A DNA stretch of 64,000 nucleotides from Pseudoalteromonas ulvae UL12 (GTDB lineage: Bacteria; Pseudomonadota; Gammaproteobacteria; Enterobacterales; Alteromonadaceae): contig NZ_AQHJ01000035.1 in the NCBI RefSeq assembly GCF_014925405.1, positions 186,001 through 250,000 on the forward strand, given 5' to 3'. How positions within the stretch are numbered: the first letter of the stretch is position 1; each line of letters begins with the position of its first letter. Below are positions 48,060-57,772 of this stretch, piece after piece. The notes under the pieces were generated by a model. That model searched no databases. It saw nothing but the letters and a program-made list of their open reading frames with translations, and was not told where the DNA came from. The position numbers and the translations under genes were made by a program.

Positions 48060-50598
48060 ATTGGTTTTAGGGTTAACATTGCTTGCATGTCTAACTAGCA
48101 TGAACGTGCTCGCTGTGGCACCAACACAACATGAGCTCGATACTTTGGCTGCGAATTTATCGGTCAAGTATAAGCTGATTTCAGCCAAGCCCAAGGCGTG
48201 TCCCGCACCCCATCAATCACAGTGTTATTTGTCGCGTCTTACTTTAGAAGTCCCATTTAATGTGAGCCGCACTGATTGGTCGATTTATTTTAGCCAACTC
48301 ATGCCTATTTACCTCAGCGATGGCGGGGAATTTACTATAAGTCACCTGAATGGCGATATGCATCAACTCAGCCCGACAGCGGCATTTTCGGGGTTCAAAG
48401 CCAATACGCCACTTAGCATTGAGTTTTATACCCAAGCGTCGCAAATTACCCGCTCAGAATTTTTGCCTAACTATTTATTAGCTGCCAAAGATCTACAGAG
48501 CCGCGTGATCAAGAGCACACAGGTAGGAAAAGATCCTGACACACAGCTCGAAACCCAGCCCTACTTGGCGCCATTTTTAACCCTTGAACAATTACAGACA
48601 TCCCAAGATGATGTCACTCCTTGGATGGGCGCCCAGTATTTATATCATCATTATCAACGCCCGACATTACGCCAAGCACCGTTAAGCCTGATCCCAAAAC
48701 CGCAGCAGCTAACTCGTTTAAATCAACCTGAAGTGAACTTAGCACAAGGCATTAAGCTCACAGGGGATCTGCCTCTTTTGGCACAATTGGATGCGGTTAC
48801 GTCACGTCTAGCGCGACTTGGCATTGCACACAATGCCCAAGGGATCCCAGTTGCTGTTTCCCTCGATTTAGGCACTCAAGTGAATGAGGCATACCAACTG
48901 ACACTCAAGCCTTCGCAAATAACCATTCGGGCCAATAGCGCAAGGGGAGTGTTTTACGCGTTGCAAAGTATTGCAGGGTTGGTGAGTCTTGATAACTTAG
49001 TGGTGCCCGCACTGACAATAAGCGATGCGCCCCGTTACGCCTTTCGTGGCATGCACATAGATGTGGCACGTAACTTTCGTTCAAAGCAATTTATTCTCGA
49101 TACCCTTGAACAAATGGCCGCGTATAAACTCAATAAACTACATTTGCATTTAGCCGATGATGAAGGTTGGCGTTTAGCCATTAATGGCTTGCCAGAACTC
49201 ACCGAAGTAGGTGCAACTCGTTGTTTAGATTTAACCGAGCTGCATTGTTTGTCGCCTCAGTTAGGTGCTGGGCTCGATCCGAAGAGTGCCATCAATGGCT
49301 TTTACAGCGCAGATGATTACATTGAAATTTTACGCGCCGCTCAAGCGCATTTTATTGAAGTGATCCCTTCGCTTGATATGCCCGGACACTCCCGAGCTGC
49401 AATGGTTGCCATGGAGGCACGCTTTGCCCGACTACAAGCACAAGGTCAAACCGAGCAAGGCAATGAATACCGTTTGGTTGAACCGAATGACACGACCGAA
49501 TATCGCTCAATTCAGCATTACAACGACAATACCTTAAACGTTTGTTTACCCGCCACTTATCGGTTTATTGATAAAGTACTCGATGAAGTGCAAACCTTGC
49601 ATCAACAAGCCGCCGTGCCCTTTAACACCTACCACATTGGCGCTGATGAAACCGCAGGTGCTTGGGTGAATTCGCCAAGTTGCTTAGCACTTAAAGAGCA
49701 ACAACCTGATCTGCATTCATTTAATGGTTACTTTATTGAAAAAGTCAGTGCCATGGTGGCGAAAAAAGGCCTCAAAGTCGCTGGTTGGAGTGATGGCATG
49801 AGTGATGTGAATGTGGCAAATATGCCAGACAATGTTCAGTCCAATGCCTGGGCGACATTAAGCGAAAATGGCCATACTGTTGCGCACCAACATGCCAATC
49901 AAGGTTGGGATGTGGTGCTCTCAAGCCCTGATGTCACTTATTTTGATTTTCCGTATCAATCACACCCGCAAGAGCCCGGAAACCACTGGGCAAGTCGTGC
50001 GATCGACAGTAAAAAAGTATTTGAGTTTATGCCCGATAATTTACCTGCTCATGCGGAGATTTGGCAATCAGTGAACAGTCATGATTACGCGGCTGATGAT
50101 CGTAACACAGTGAAGAAAAAGCCCTTTCATGGTATTCAGGGGCATTTGTGGTCAGAGTTAATGCGCAGCGACAGCCAAGCGGAATACATGATGTATCCGC
50201 GTTTACTGGCGCTGGCAGAGCGAGCTTGGCATCAGGCTCCTTGGGAGCTGGCTTACAATCGACAAGGTGCTTTGTATAACCCGCAAAGTGGCCAGTTTAC
50301 CTCTGCAATGCAACAGCAGCGGGCGGATGATTGGCAACGATTTGCGGCTTTAGTGGGGTATAAGGAATTAGCCAAGCTCAGCCATGCTGGGCGCTTTTAT
50401 CGCATCCCAAGCGTGGCTGCAGCCATTGATAACAAACAGCTCGATGCGTTTTCCCCTTATCCCGGGCTCAGCATTGAATATCAAGATGAAGCTGGGCTGT
50501 GGCATGTTTATGATCCCCAAAAACCGCCGCAATCGGCCCAGCAAGTCAGGGCAGTTGCACCCCATGATACGCGCAAAGGGCGCCCTTTACTGGTGTAA
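48052..50598 (+). CDS. Exported GH20 beta-N-acetylhexosaminidase (chitobiase)
   Basis: ATG 48052 behind GGAGGTCAAG gives about 848 aa. Signal peptide MGRLVLGLTLLACLTSMNVLA; N-terminal chitobiase beta domain (about 20-170); GH20b (about 200-320); (beta/alpha)8 catalytic barrel starting at YAFRGMHIDVARNF with catalytic Asp532-Glu533 in HIGADETAGAW; C-terminal chitobiase-type domain. It cleaves terminal GlcNAc from chitobiose or chitin oligomers in the periplasm or outside; the product is then taken up and phosphorylated by the two genes before it. Terminator at 50628. Confidence 0.95.
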   Translation: MGRLVLGLTLLACLTSMNVLAVAPTQHELDTLAANLSVKYKLISAKPKACPAPHQSQCYLSRLTLEVPFNVSRTDWSIYFSQLMPIYLSDGGEFTISHLNGDMHQLSPTAAFSGFKANTPLSIEFYTQASQITRSEFLPNYLLAAKDLQSRVIKSTQVGKDPDTQLETQPYLAPFLTLEQLQTSQDDVTPWMGAQYLYHHYQRPTLRQAPLSLIPKPQQLTRLNQPEVNLAQGIKLTGDLPLLAQLDAVTSRLARLGIAHNAQGIPVAVSLDLGTQVNEAYQLTLKPSQITIRANSARGVFYALQSIAGLVSLDNLVVPALTISDAPRYAFRGMHIDVARNFRSKQFILDTLEQMAAYKLNKLHLHLADDEGWRLAINGLPELTEVGATRCLDLTELHCLSPQLGAGLDPKSAINGFYSADDYIEILRAAQAHFIEVIPSLDMPGHSRAAMVAMEARFARLQAQGQTEQGNEYRLVEPNDTTEYRSIQHYNDNTLNVCLPATYRFIDKVLDEVQTLHQQAAVPFNTYHIGADETAGAWVNSPSCLALKEQQPDLHSFNGYFIEKVSAMVAKKGLKVAGWSDGMSDVNVANMPDNVQSNAWATLSENGHTVAHQHANQGWDVVLSSPDVTYFDFPYQSHPQEPGNHWASRAIDSKKVFEFMPDNLPAHAEIWQSVNSHDYAADDRNTVKKKPFHGIQGHLWSELMRSDSQAEYMMYPRLLALAERAWHQAPWELAYNRQGALYNPQSGQFTSAMQQQRADDWQRFAALVGYKELAKLSHAGRFYRIPSVAAAIDNKQLDAFSPYPGLSIEYQDEAGLWHVYDPQKPPQSAQQVRAVAPHDTRKGRPLLV

Positions 50599-50627
50599 TA
50601 AATTGCCCTAAACAGCATTACCCCCAA

Positions 50628-50662
50628 GCCGTTCGTGCCCTCCAGTGCGAGCGGCTTTTTAG
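50628..50662 (+). terminator. Terminator of the amino-sugar operon
   Basis: GCCGTTCG/CGAGCGGC stem (one G-U pair) with a T5 tail, 30 bp after the stop of the hexosaminidase gene. Confidence 0.75.
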
Positions 50663-50697
50663 TTATTGCAAGCCGCATGACTTGTGAGTAACGGGTA

Positions 50698-51846
50698 TTA
50701 AGCCGCGCTGGCTTTTGCTGCTGTGTGGCTGAGTTTGTTGGCATGCACAGGGCTACAAAAGTGCAGTAGTATTTGGCTCATTTCGTGAATGCGGCGGGCA
50801 AAGCTGGCTTTTTCGGCGCGCTCATAAATAGTGTGATCGCCATCGCCAAAAGGGCCAAAACCATCAAGCGTGATCAGTCCTGCAGCAGACATAGTATTGG
50901 CATCGCTGACACCGCCTCGCGATTCGGTTTTAAGCGGGTGACCGAGTACCGAACTGAGGGTATCAACCAGTTGCATTTGTCCTTTTGAAGGTGACATCAC
51001 ATCTCGTTGCACACCCCCGTTGATATTGACTTCAACCCCAGCAACACGGGGATTGTCGACCAAATGTGCAATGCTTTCGAGCAAACGAAGCTTTTCTTGA
51101 ATACAAGTAAAGCGGGCTTCAACAATCAATTGCGCGCTAGGCGAAATGGTATTGGCGCCAATGCCGCCATTGATTTTGCCGACATTCACTGTGGTGTTTT
51201 TATCTAAATCGGTGAGCTCAGTTAACTCGATGATCATCTTGGCTGCAGCTAAATTCGCGTTAATCCCTTGCTGATAATGGTTACCGGCATGGGCCGCTTT
51301 ACCGATGAGATCTATGGTGAAGGTGGCCACGCCTTTTCGGGCGATGACAATTTCGTGTTGTGCTCCTGCCGCTTCAAATACAAAACAATAATCGTAGTTT
51401 TTGGCCAGTTTGCTCGATAGTTGCTTGCTGTCATCACTGCCAGTTTCTTCGTCACTGACCAGCAGCATATCGACATTGTGGATGTCACCTAAAGTGGCCT
51501 TTAATTGGCGCAGCGCATTAAGGGCGACAAAGTTGCCACCTTTCATATCACAGACACCCGGTCCGTATACCCATTGGTTGTCTTCACTAAATTGCACAAA
51601 GGTATCTGGTGGGAACACAGTATCGAGATGGCCGAGTAGTAAGATTTTTTTGCCAGCAGTTTTAGCAGAACTAAACAACACATGGTTGCCGATGTGCTCT
51701 CGGGCAAAGGTTTGGCAGCTAAAACCGAGCGGTTGCATCCAAGCTTTAAATATTTCTGCGTTTTCGTCGATGCCTGTTTTGTTTTTGCTGTATGAATTGC
51801 AGTTGACCATTTTGGCCAGCTCAGAAAAGTCGATTGGGTGTGCCAT
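50698..51846 (-). CDS. M20-family metallopeptidase (carboxypeptidase G2-like)
   Basis: ATG 51846 (MAHPIDF...) is chosen because GGAGGG is 8 nt upstream; the frame to 51894 has none. About 382 aa, cytosolic (no signal). Zinc and catalytic residues: LLLGHLDTVF, GPGVCDMKGG, SDEETGSD, and a late His in DGDHTIYER. A dimerisation domain lies in the middle (about 180-285). M20 enzymes remove C-terminal residues or deacylate amino acids. It is divergent (260 bp) from the ATP-grasp operon, which hints at a shared pathway, by position only. Confidence 0.9.
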   Translation of the reverse strand: MAHPIDFSELAKMVNCNSYSKNKTGIDENAEIFKAWMQPLGFSCQTFAREHIGNHVLFSSAKTAGKKILLLGHLDTVFPPDTFVQFSEDNQWVYGPGVCDMKGGNFVALNALRQLKATLGDIHNVDMLLVSDEETGSDDSKQLSSKLAKNYDYCFVFEAAGAQHEIVIARKGVATFTIDLIGKAAHAGNHYQQGINANLAAAKMIIELTELTDLDKNTTVNVGKINGGIGANTISPSAQLIVEARFTCIQEKLRLLESIAHLVDNPRVAGVEVNINGGVQRDVMSPSKGQMQLVDTLSSVLGHPLKTESRGGVSDANTMSAAGLITLDGFGPFGDGDHTIYERAEKASFARRIHEMSQILLHFCSPVHANKLSHTAAKASAA

Positions 51847-52106
51847 AGTGAGGATCCCTCCAAAAGTGCCGAAATAAGGACAGTAAACGCTCATATTTAA
51901 GTACAGCTAAGCGATGAAGAGGTTGCAGTTCGGTGACGGTTTTATTAACTATTTTGTTGTTTTGTATTGCTTCAACTAATTGTCATAAAGGCGGAGTTTA
52001 ATAAATAAGAGTAAATTTTAGCCACTTTGATTTATTACGCTGTTAGGCAAAGTGACAAGCACATTATGACGACATAAAGACAATTCACGCAGCAAGGGAG
52101 TCACGC

Positions 52107-53027
52107 ATGACAGCACAGGTAGGGCTGTGGTTATACCAAAATGGTGGTGGAGCCGCAATTGAGCAACAACTCGTCTCGGCATTGGCTGAGCGACACATAG
52201 ACTGCACTACAGGGTTGAATCTTCGCGATGCATTTGCCCGCGATGGCAAGATTTTTTGTAATAACCAAATCATGGAAGATCTTGATTTGTTTTTAAGTTA
52301 CAACGCGGGGCAGCAATCACAATTTCAGTTGTATTTATACGAAGCACTGAGCCAGCAAATCCCCACGATTAATAACTACGCAGCCTTTGCGTTATCGGAA
52401 GATAAATTTAAAACCTCACATTTGCTCAACAGCCATGGCATTAATACGCCGGATTATCGCCTGTGTCATAAAAACGATACCGATGGTTTAAAAGCGGCGA
52501 TCCGTGATTGGGGCGGGCGTTTGGTTTATAAGCCAACCGATGGTTGGGGTGGGGTGGGTATAGTCAAAATTGAAAGTGAGCAAGCCCTTGACATGTTATT
52601 GCCTTTTTTAAGCCGCACAGATTTACGTTATTTCTACCTAGAGCGATTTATTGATTATGACAACACTGATTTTCGCATTGATATTGTTGATGGCCAATAC
52701 ATTGGTTGTTATGGCCGACAAGCCCCAAAAGATGATTGGAAAACCAACATCACTTCTGGCGGCAGTGTGTTTGTGCGTGAACCAAGCGACGAAGTGGTTG
52801 AAATTGCACTTAAAGCGGCAGCGTTGGTTGGGCTTGAAATAGCAGGTGTCGATTTAATCTATGATCGAGAACGCGAAGAGTACGTAGTGCTCGAAATTAA
52901 CGGTATTCCGGCATTTGCTACCCCCGAACAAGAAAAACTCGGGCTTAATTTTAATAGCCGAAAAGTCGAAGCCATTACCAATCTTATTGAGCGCAGTGTC
53001 ATCAAACATCATTCAAAGGTCGCATAA
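52107..53027 (+). CDS. RimK-type ATP-grasp ligase 1
   Basis: A 306-aa protein, RBS AAGGGAG. An N-terminal alpha/beta region (1-95) precedes the ATP-grasp fold (95-290): Lys142 with glycine-rich loop VYKPTDGWGGVG, NITSGGS, and metal-binding VLEINGIPAF (Glu263, Asn265). Closest in layout to RimK/LysX amino-acid ligases, which form amide or peptide bonds with ATP. There is no separate substrate domain. The next ATP-grasp gene starts 3 nt after its stop, so the two are made together. Substrates are not known. Confidence 0.9.
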   Translation: MTAQVGLWLYQNGGGAAIEQQLVSALAERHIDCTTGLNLRDAFARDGKIFCNNQIMEDLDLFLSYNAGQQSQFQLYLYEALSQQIPTINNYAAFALSEDKFKTSHLLNSHGINTPDYRLCHKNDTDGLKAAIRDWGGRLVYKPTDGWGGVGIVKIESEQALDMLLPFLSRTDLRYFYLERFIDYDNTDFRIDIVDGQYIGCYGRQAPKDDWKTNITSGGSVFVREPSDEVVEIALKAAALVGLEIAGVDLIYDREREEYVVLEINGIPAFATPEQEKLGLNFNSRKVEAITNLIERSVIKHHSKVA

Positions 53028-53030
53028 AGC

Positions 53031-54419
53031 ATGAAAAACCAGTCTTCATTACCCAAATTGGGATTTTTATATTTAAACCATGTGATGCGGTTTTTTGATA
53101 AGTCGAATTTTAAAGGGTGGCCGAATAAAATCGAGCAAGTGACGTACCGCTGGGGCAAAGATAAACAACGTTTTATCAACGAAGTGAAAGCGAAAAAAAT
53201 CGAGGTGCTGATTGGGAATATTCCCGCCACAGCTTACGAAACGTTTCGCGAAATCGCCAAAGCCTTGCCTAATGTTGAGTTTGTGCCATCACTTGATGCG
53301 CAATTTGCCAATAAATCTAAAGAAAATGTCACCCATTTTTGTAATAAATATCAATTACCGACGCCGACAACCAGTATTTTTTACGTGCCAGAGCAAGCTG
53401 AGCAATACTTAAAAACGGCCAGCTACCCAAAAATAATCAAGCGCTCATTTGGCCCTTCTAATTATGGTGGTTATTTTGTCCATAAAGTCGACAGTTACGC
53501 TGAGGCGAAAACGTTACTCAATAAACGCAAATATTACCCTGTGTATGTGCAAGATTTTGTGCCAATGCAAGCGGATATCCGGGTGATGCTGATTGGTCAT
53601 AAACCTGTATGTGCGTTTTGGCGTCGCCCACCTGAGGGCGAATGGCTGACCAACACCAGCCAAGGTGGCAGCATGGATTATCAAAATGTGCCAAAAAGCG
53701 TGTTAAAGCTTGCGGTCGAAACCTCAAAATCCGCCAATGCAGAATACTGGGCTTGTGATATTGCGCTGGGTAAAAACGGGCAAATTTATATTCTGGAATG
53801 TGCAACAGCCTTTGCGGCGTTTCCGTATATTCGTGATTGGATTGGCCAATATTTAATGTGGAAATACTCCAATGGGCAATTCAAAATGCCGCATATTCCG
53901 ATGTGGAACTGGGAAGAGCTCGGTAAAATTAGCCCACAATTACTTCGCACCATGCGCCATATTACCTTTGGTCAGTACACCCCGAGTTGCGATAGTAATG
54001 AGCGTTTTAAGCAGGTCGATGAGTGGGGTTACCCCTTGATGGATGTGCAGCAAAACAACCTAGAAGAGTGGCCCAGTGAAATTTGGAATTTTCAAGATAA
54101 CTGGCGCTTACATCATCCAAGCGAAAGCGACACTGGTTTACTTGCGCCTGTTGGGCAAGATGAAAGTGCTGACTCCTTAGTGATTGAAAGCGAAGATGAC
54201 GCCAATGCGATGTCGCATTTGAGTTTGATGGACTTTTTTACAGGGATTAAAGGCATTGGCGAGAAAATGGCCGCCGATATTTTAGCGACACTTGGCACCC
54301 AAGGCGTGGTCGATGCTTTGACCCACAACCCGCATAAGCTGTGCGAAGTGAAAAATGTCAAAGCGAAAAAACTCGCGATGATCACCTCACACTGGCAACA
54401 ATTTAGTCAACAACGCTAA
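53031..54419 (+). CDS. ATP-grasp ligase 2 with C-terminal helix-hairpin-helix domain
   Basis: A 462-aa protein: ATP-grasp core (about 95-290) with IIKRSFGPSNYGG (nucleotide Lys and loop), TNTSQGGSM and YILECATAFA (metal Glu); a charged linker (about 330-395); and a C-terminal domain from about 399 carrying two helix-hairpin-helix motifs, GIKGIGEKMAADILATLG and EVKNVKAKKLAMI. HhH units normally bind nucleic acid without sequence preference; joining one to an ATP-grasp ligase is unusual. No signal peptide. It follows ATP-grasp 1 and precedes the M14 gene in the same operon. Confidence 0.87.
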   Translation: MKNQSSLPKLGFLYLNHVMRFFDKSNFKGWPNKIEQVTYRWGKDKQRFINEVKAKKIEVLIGNIPATAYETFREIAKALPNVEFVPSLDAQFANKSKENVTHFCNKYQLPTPTTSIFYVPEQAEQYLKTASYPKIIKRSFGPSNYGGYFVHKVDSYAEAKTLLNKRKYYPVYVQDFVPMQADIRVMLIGHKPVCAFWRRPPEGEWLTNTSQGGSMDYQNVPKSVLKLAVETSKSANAEYWACDIALGKNGQIYILECATAFAAFPYIRDWIGQYLMWKYSNGQFKMPHIPMWNWEELGKISPQLLRTMRHITFGQYTPSCDSNERFKQVDEWGYPLMDVQQNNLEEWPSEIWNFQDNWRLHHPSESDTGLLAPVGQDESADSLVIESEDDANAMSHLSLMDFFTGIKGIGEKMAADILATLGTQGVVDALTHNPHKLCEVKNVKAKKLAMITSHWQQFSQQR

Positions 54420-54433
54420 GTGCCAGAACGCTG

Positions 54434-54458
54434 GGCAGCTGAACACATCACAGCTGCC
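54434..54458 (+). promoter_or_regulatory. Hairpin between the ATP-grasp 2 and M14 genes
   Basis: GGCAGCTG / CAGCTGCC perfect stem, 9-nt loop, no T run. It could reduce read-through or stabilise one of the transcripts. Confidence 0.4.
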
Positions 54459-54488
54459 TGCTGAGTTTACACAACAAGAAGCAGCCTT

Positions 54489-57176
54489 ATGAAAGTTCAA
54501 TATGCCTCCTATCAAGAAACGATTGCATTTTTGCAGCAAGCAATGAGTGAACACCCTAATTTGATCCGTTTACAAAGCATTGGCGAAACGTGGGAAAAGC
54601 GGCCCATTATGCTGGCCACGATTTCGCAAGATGTGGCTTATGCGGATCAAAAACCGGCCTTGCTGTACACGGGCACGATTCATGCGCGCGAGTGGATTGG
54701 CAATGAGTTAGCGATAAAATTCATTAAGTACATTATTGATAACTATCGCTTTAACCCAAAGTTGATGAATGCACTTACCCGCAACACTTTATACATAGTG
54801 CCGTGTTTGAACCCCGATGGCTTGGAGTATTCGCGCAATCACTTTTCGTTTTGGCGTAAAAATCGTCGTAACAATGTCGATGGCACTTTTGGTGTTGATT
54901 TAAACCGTAATTTTGCTTCTAAATTTCGCCAAGGTAACGACAGCAGTGCCAATACGTATGGCGGGCCTCATGCGTTTTCGGAGCCCGAAACCCAAGCGAT
55001 TCGAGATTTTGTATTAGCGCATCGTAATATTACGGTGGCATTGGATTATCACTCGCAAGGCAATGTGTTTTTTCCGGCGCATAAATTTAATCATGAGGTC
55101 GAAATAGAAGGCACAGACTTAAACGTGCTGTGCGCCAATATGAACTGCGAAATAAAAAAAGTCACCGGTCGCCAATACGGTATTCATCGCGGTAAACCGC
55201 CTGCGAATTTAATTCGCGGCAGTGGCCGTGAGTATTATTATTCGTTAGGGATTTTAGCCACTGTGGTGGAGGTCGGCACGCGCAATATCCCTGATTACAT
55301 GCAAAACATGTCACAAAGTATCGATGAAAATATCCCCGCGCTTATCCATGCCTTAGGCGAAGCGATTAATTATTCGGAGCTGGCACCAAAACGAGTGGAA
55401 GGGTTTACCATTCGTGAACTGGGAGCCGATAGTGTCACCCTTGAGTGGATTTATCCGCTCAAAGATGATTTGTATTTTGAAATTTATCGCAGCCAAAGCA
55501 ATAAAAACATGTGTAATGAACAAACGCTGGTGGCCATTACACGCTCGTCCTTTTTTACTGATGTACAACTAAAAAGCGGCCAACACTATTTTTATAATAT
55601 TCGCGCCGTCGATAAAGTCACCAAAATAAAATCCCCCTTTAGCCCTGAGCTACGCTTAAAAACAGCCTTAGCGAATGACGAATTTTCGCTGACATTATTT
55701 CCAAATAAAGCCGATGTGGGTTACTTGGGTGCGAACTATTTATCTAAAAATAAAGAGCATTTTGGTTATAACTCGATGTTTATTGGCGTCAATCAAAAAC
55801 GCGGTATTTGTTATGGGGTGATCCGCTTTGATTTGGGCAATTTACCGGCAGATGCAGTGATCAAACATGCGCGTTTTTTACTGTACCCGATGAATCGTGT
55901 CGCAGCCAAAATCGAAAAGTACGGCCAGTGGTCGATTGATTTACTCGATGCCAATGCCCTTGACGATATTTATGATTATCAGGCCATTGCCACAGCACCG
56001 AGTTTAGTGAGTTTAGGGCACACCATAGAGTCAGATAAAATGACGCAGGGCATTTGGAGCCAATGGGCATTCAATGGCGTTGAACGAGAGCAATTGCAGC
56101 ATATTTGCCAACAACTGAACCAGTCAACCCAGCGTGCTTTGCTATTGCGCATCAAAGGGCCGACCACCTTGCCGCGCGGCAATGATTCACAAATGATGCA
56201 GTTTGATATTGGCTATGGCCCTTTTGGCAGTGGCTTGCATTATCGCCCGCATTTAGAGCTGATTTACACTAAAGCGCAGCACACTATTGAAATGCTTCCC
56301 GCGAGCCTCAATACCATTTACCCAGACGATGTGGTGGCCAATAAATTGGCCTCAGGCTTTGATAGCGAAGGTAAAATTATTTATGGGCAAATGGCATTTG
56401 CGCTCGATGTTTTGCCAGATCCTGATTATACCGTGATCACCGAAGCGTATTTAGTGCTTAACCATAGCCATAAACTAAGTGACAAACTGGCAGGCAAAGA
56501 TATTCGTTTTACTATCGAGTTGGTTGAGTTAGAAGATGTTGATTATGCCAGTGTTAAACAGCGCGAGAAAATCGAATACATAGGTTATGAAGTCAGCATT
56601 GAGCAACTGCGCGAGCAAAGCCAACAATACTTTATGTTTGATAGTTACAGTCGCCAAGCACTGGAGCGCTTACATGCGCAAAATAAACCCTTTTATTTTA
56701 TCATCCGTGCTACTGCAGCATCACAAGCAAAAAATGTGTTGGTCGATTGGTATGCCATTGATCATGACTTACAAGCCAAGCTAGTGATCAATACCATCGC
56801 ACGGCGTAAATACCCCCTCGAAGCCCCAACTGAGCTCAATGTCAGTCATGAAAACAATGCGGTTAAACTAAGCTGGAAAAACCCTGAACATCCTGATTTT
56901 GTGGGTTCATTTGTGGTGCGCAACCGTTTTCACCCACCTAAATCTCCCTTTGATGGCGTGAAAATTTATGGCGGCAAAGACGAGTACACAGTCGACCGCT
57001 TTGGTAACAGCCAAATCGCAAAATATTACAGCGTATTTAGCTACGACAATGTGCCTAATTACTCCGCCCCCGCGGCAGTCTACTATGCCGACAGTCAAAT
57101 TATTCATGTAGATGAATTAAACGACGACCTGCCACACGAAACCGAAGACGAAGACATGTTTTTGGGGGATGATTAA
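54489..57176 (+). CDS. Large M14 zinc carboxypeptidase with FN3 and DNRLRE-like domains
   Basis: An 895-aa protein. The M14 domain (1-300) has zinc ligands His65 and Glu68 (GTIHAREW), His188 (ALDYHSQG), the substrate Arg in DLNRNF, and the catalytic Glu261 (VVEVGTRN), so it is predicted active. Then FN3 (about 305-395), two jelly-roll DNRLRE-like modules (about 400-580 and 580-790), a second FN3 (about 795-870), and a very acidic tail (LNDDLPHETEDEDMF). There is no signal peptide, odd for such surface-type domains; export by a non-Sec route or a cytosolic role are both possible. Last gene of the ATP-grasp operon. Confidence 0.9.
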   Translation: MKVQYASYQETIAFLQQAMSEHPNLIRLQSIGETWEKRPIMLATISQDVAYADQKPALLYTGTIHAREWIGNELAIKFIKYIIDNYRFNPKLMNALTRNTLYIVPCLNPDGLEYSRNHFSFWRKNRRNNVDGTFGVDLNRNFASKFRQGNDSSANTYGGPHAFSEPETQAIRDFVLAHRNITVALDYHSQGNVFFPAHKFNHEVEIEGTDLNVLCANMNCEIKKVTGRQYGIHRGKPPANLIRGSGREYYYSLGILATVVEVGTRNIPDYMQNMSQSIDENIPALIHALGEAINYSELAPKRVEGFTIRELGADSVTLEWIYPLKDDLYFEIYRSQSNKNMCNEQTLVAITRSSFFTDVQLKSGQHYFYNIRAVDKVTKIKSPFSPELRLKTALANDEFSLTLFPNKADVGYLGANYLSKNKEHFGYNSMFIGVNQKRGICYGVIRFDLGNLPADAVIKHARFLLYPMNRVAAKIEKYGQWSIDLLDANALDDIYDYQAIATAPSLVSLGHTIESDKMTQGIWSQWAFNGVEREQLQHICQQLNQSTQRALLLRIKGPTTLPRGNDSQMMQFDIGYGPFGSGLHYRPHLELIYTKAQHTIEMLPASLNTIYPDDVVANKLASGFDSEGKIIYGQMAFALDVLPDPDYTVITEAYLVLNHSHKLSDKLAGKDIRFTIELVELEDVDYASVKQREKIEYIGYEVSIEQLREQSQQYFMFDSYSRQALERLHAQNKPFYFIIRATAASQAKNVLVDWYAIDHDLQAKLVINTIARRKYPLEAPTELNVSHENNAVKLSWKNPEHPDFVGSFVVRNRFHPPKSPFDGVKIYGGKDEYTVDRFGNSQIAKYYSVFSYDNVPNYSAPAAVYYADSQIIHVDELNDDLPHETEDEDMFLGDD

Positions 57177-57205
57177 GGGGATTGCGCAGCAGCAGATTAA
57201 TTGTT

Positions 57206-57226
57206 GTTCGGGCTTTAGCCCGACAG
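57206..57226. repeat. REP-like hairpin
   Basis: TCGGGCTTTAGCCCGA, 7-bp stem and 2-nt loop, with ACAG behind. Related to the GTAG-hairpins at 57293 and 57527, the type of REP linked to RAYT transposases. Confidence 0.65.
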
Positions 57227-57292
57227 CTTTATTGGCACAAAATTATGTTTTAGCAGCCACTTAGTGTCGCGACTTGTGGATATTTATAATTT

Positions 57293-57706
57293 GTAGGTCG
57301 TGCTTTAGCTCGACAGCTATTTAAAAAATTTACCTCTTTTTCAAATTAATTATAGTGTTTAGTTTTAATGAGTGCTTTGCAAATAATCAATTGATGGAAC
57401 GCAAGCGGTGAAGATAGGCCAACCATGGCCAAGTTTCAACTTGCATTTCACCCATGAAATACTTGACTCATCAATTTTTTATTTTTAGGGCGTGATCATG
57501 GGGGGGGATTTGAAGTAGCGTTATTTGTAGGTCGTTTGAGTAAACGACTTTATGTCGCGACAGAATTTGTTTGTGATTTTACAATCAATGATTTCTAAAC
57601 AGCAGCTATCTCAATCTATCACTAATTTTGATACCGACTTTGTATTTATTTTTAATACAAATTATTTAAATTCAATGAGATATTGATGGGTGTCTTGTGT
57701 TTTTTT
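57293..57706 (+). repeat. Dispersed intergenic repeat, copy D (most complete)
   Basis: Starts GTAGGTCGTGCTTTAGCTCGAC (hairpin with one mismatch), shares its first ~170 bp with copy A and its last ~250 bp with copies B and C. It contains GTAGGTCGTTTGAGTAAACGAC (57527-57548), the palindrome TGTCGCGACA and ends GAGATATTGATGGGTGTC. It fills the 596-bp gap between the M14 gene and the serine hydrolase; no gene is seen there. Confidence 0.75.
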
Positions 57707-57772
57707 TTGAACCCAATTTGGGGTCGAGGATTATAGTTAAAATTAATAAAATGTACACCTAAAATGATGAGG

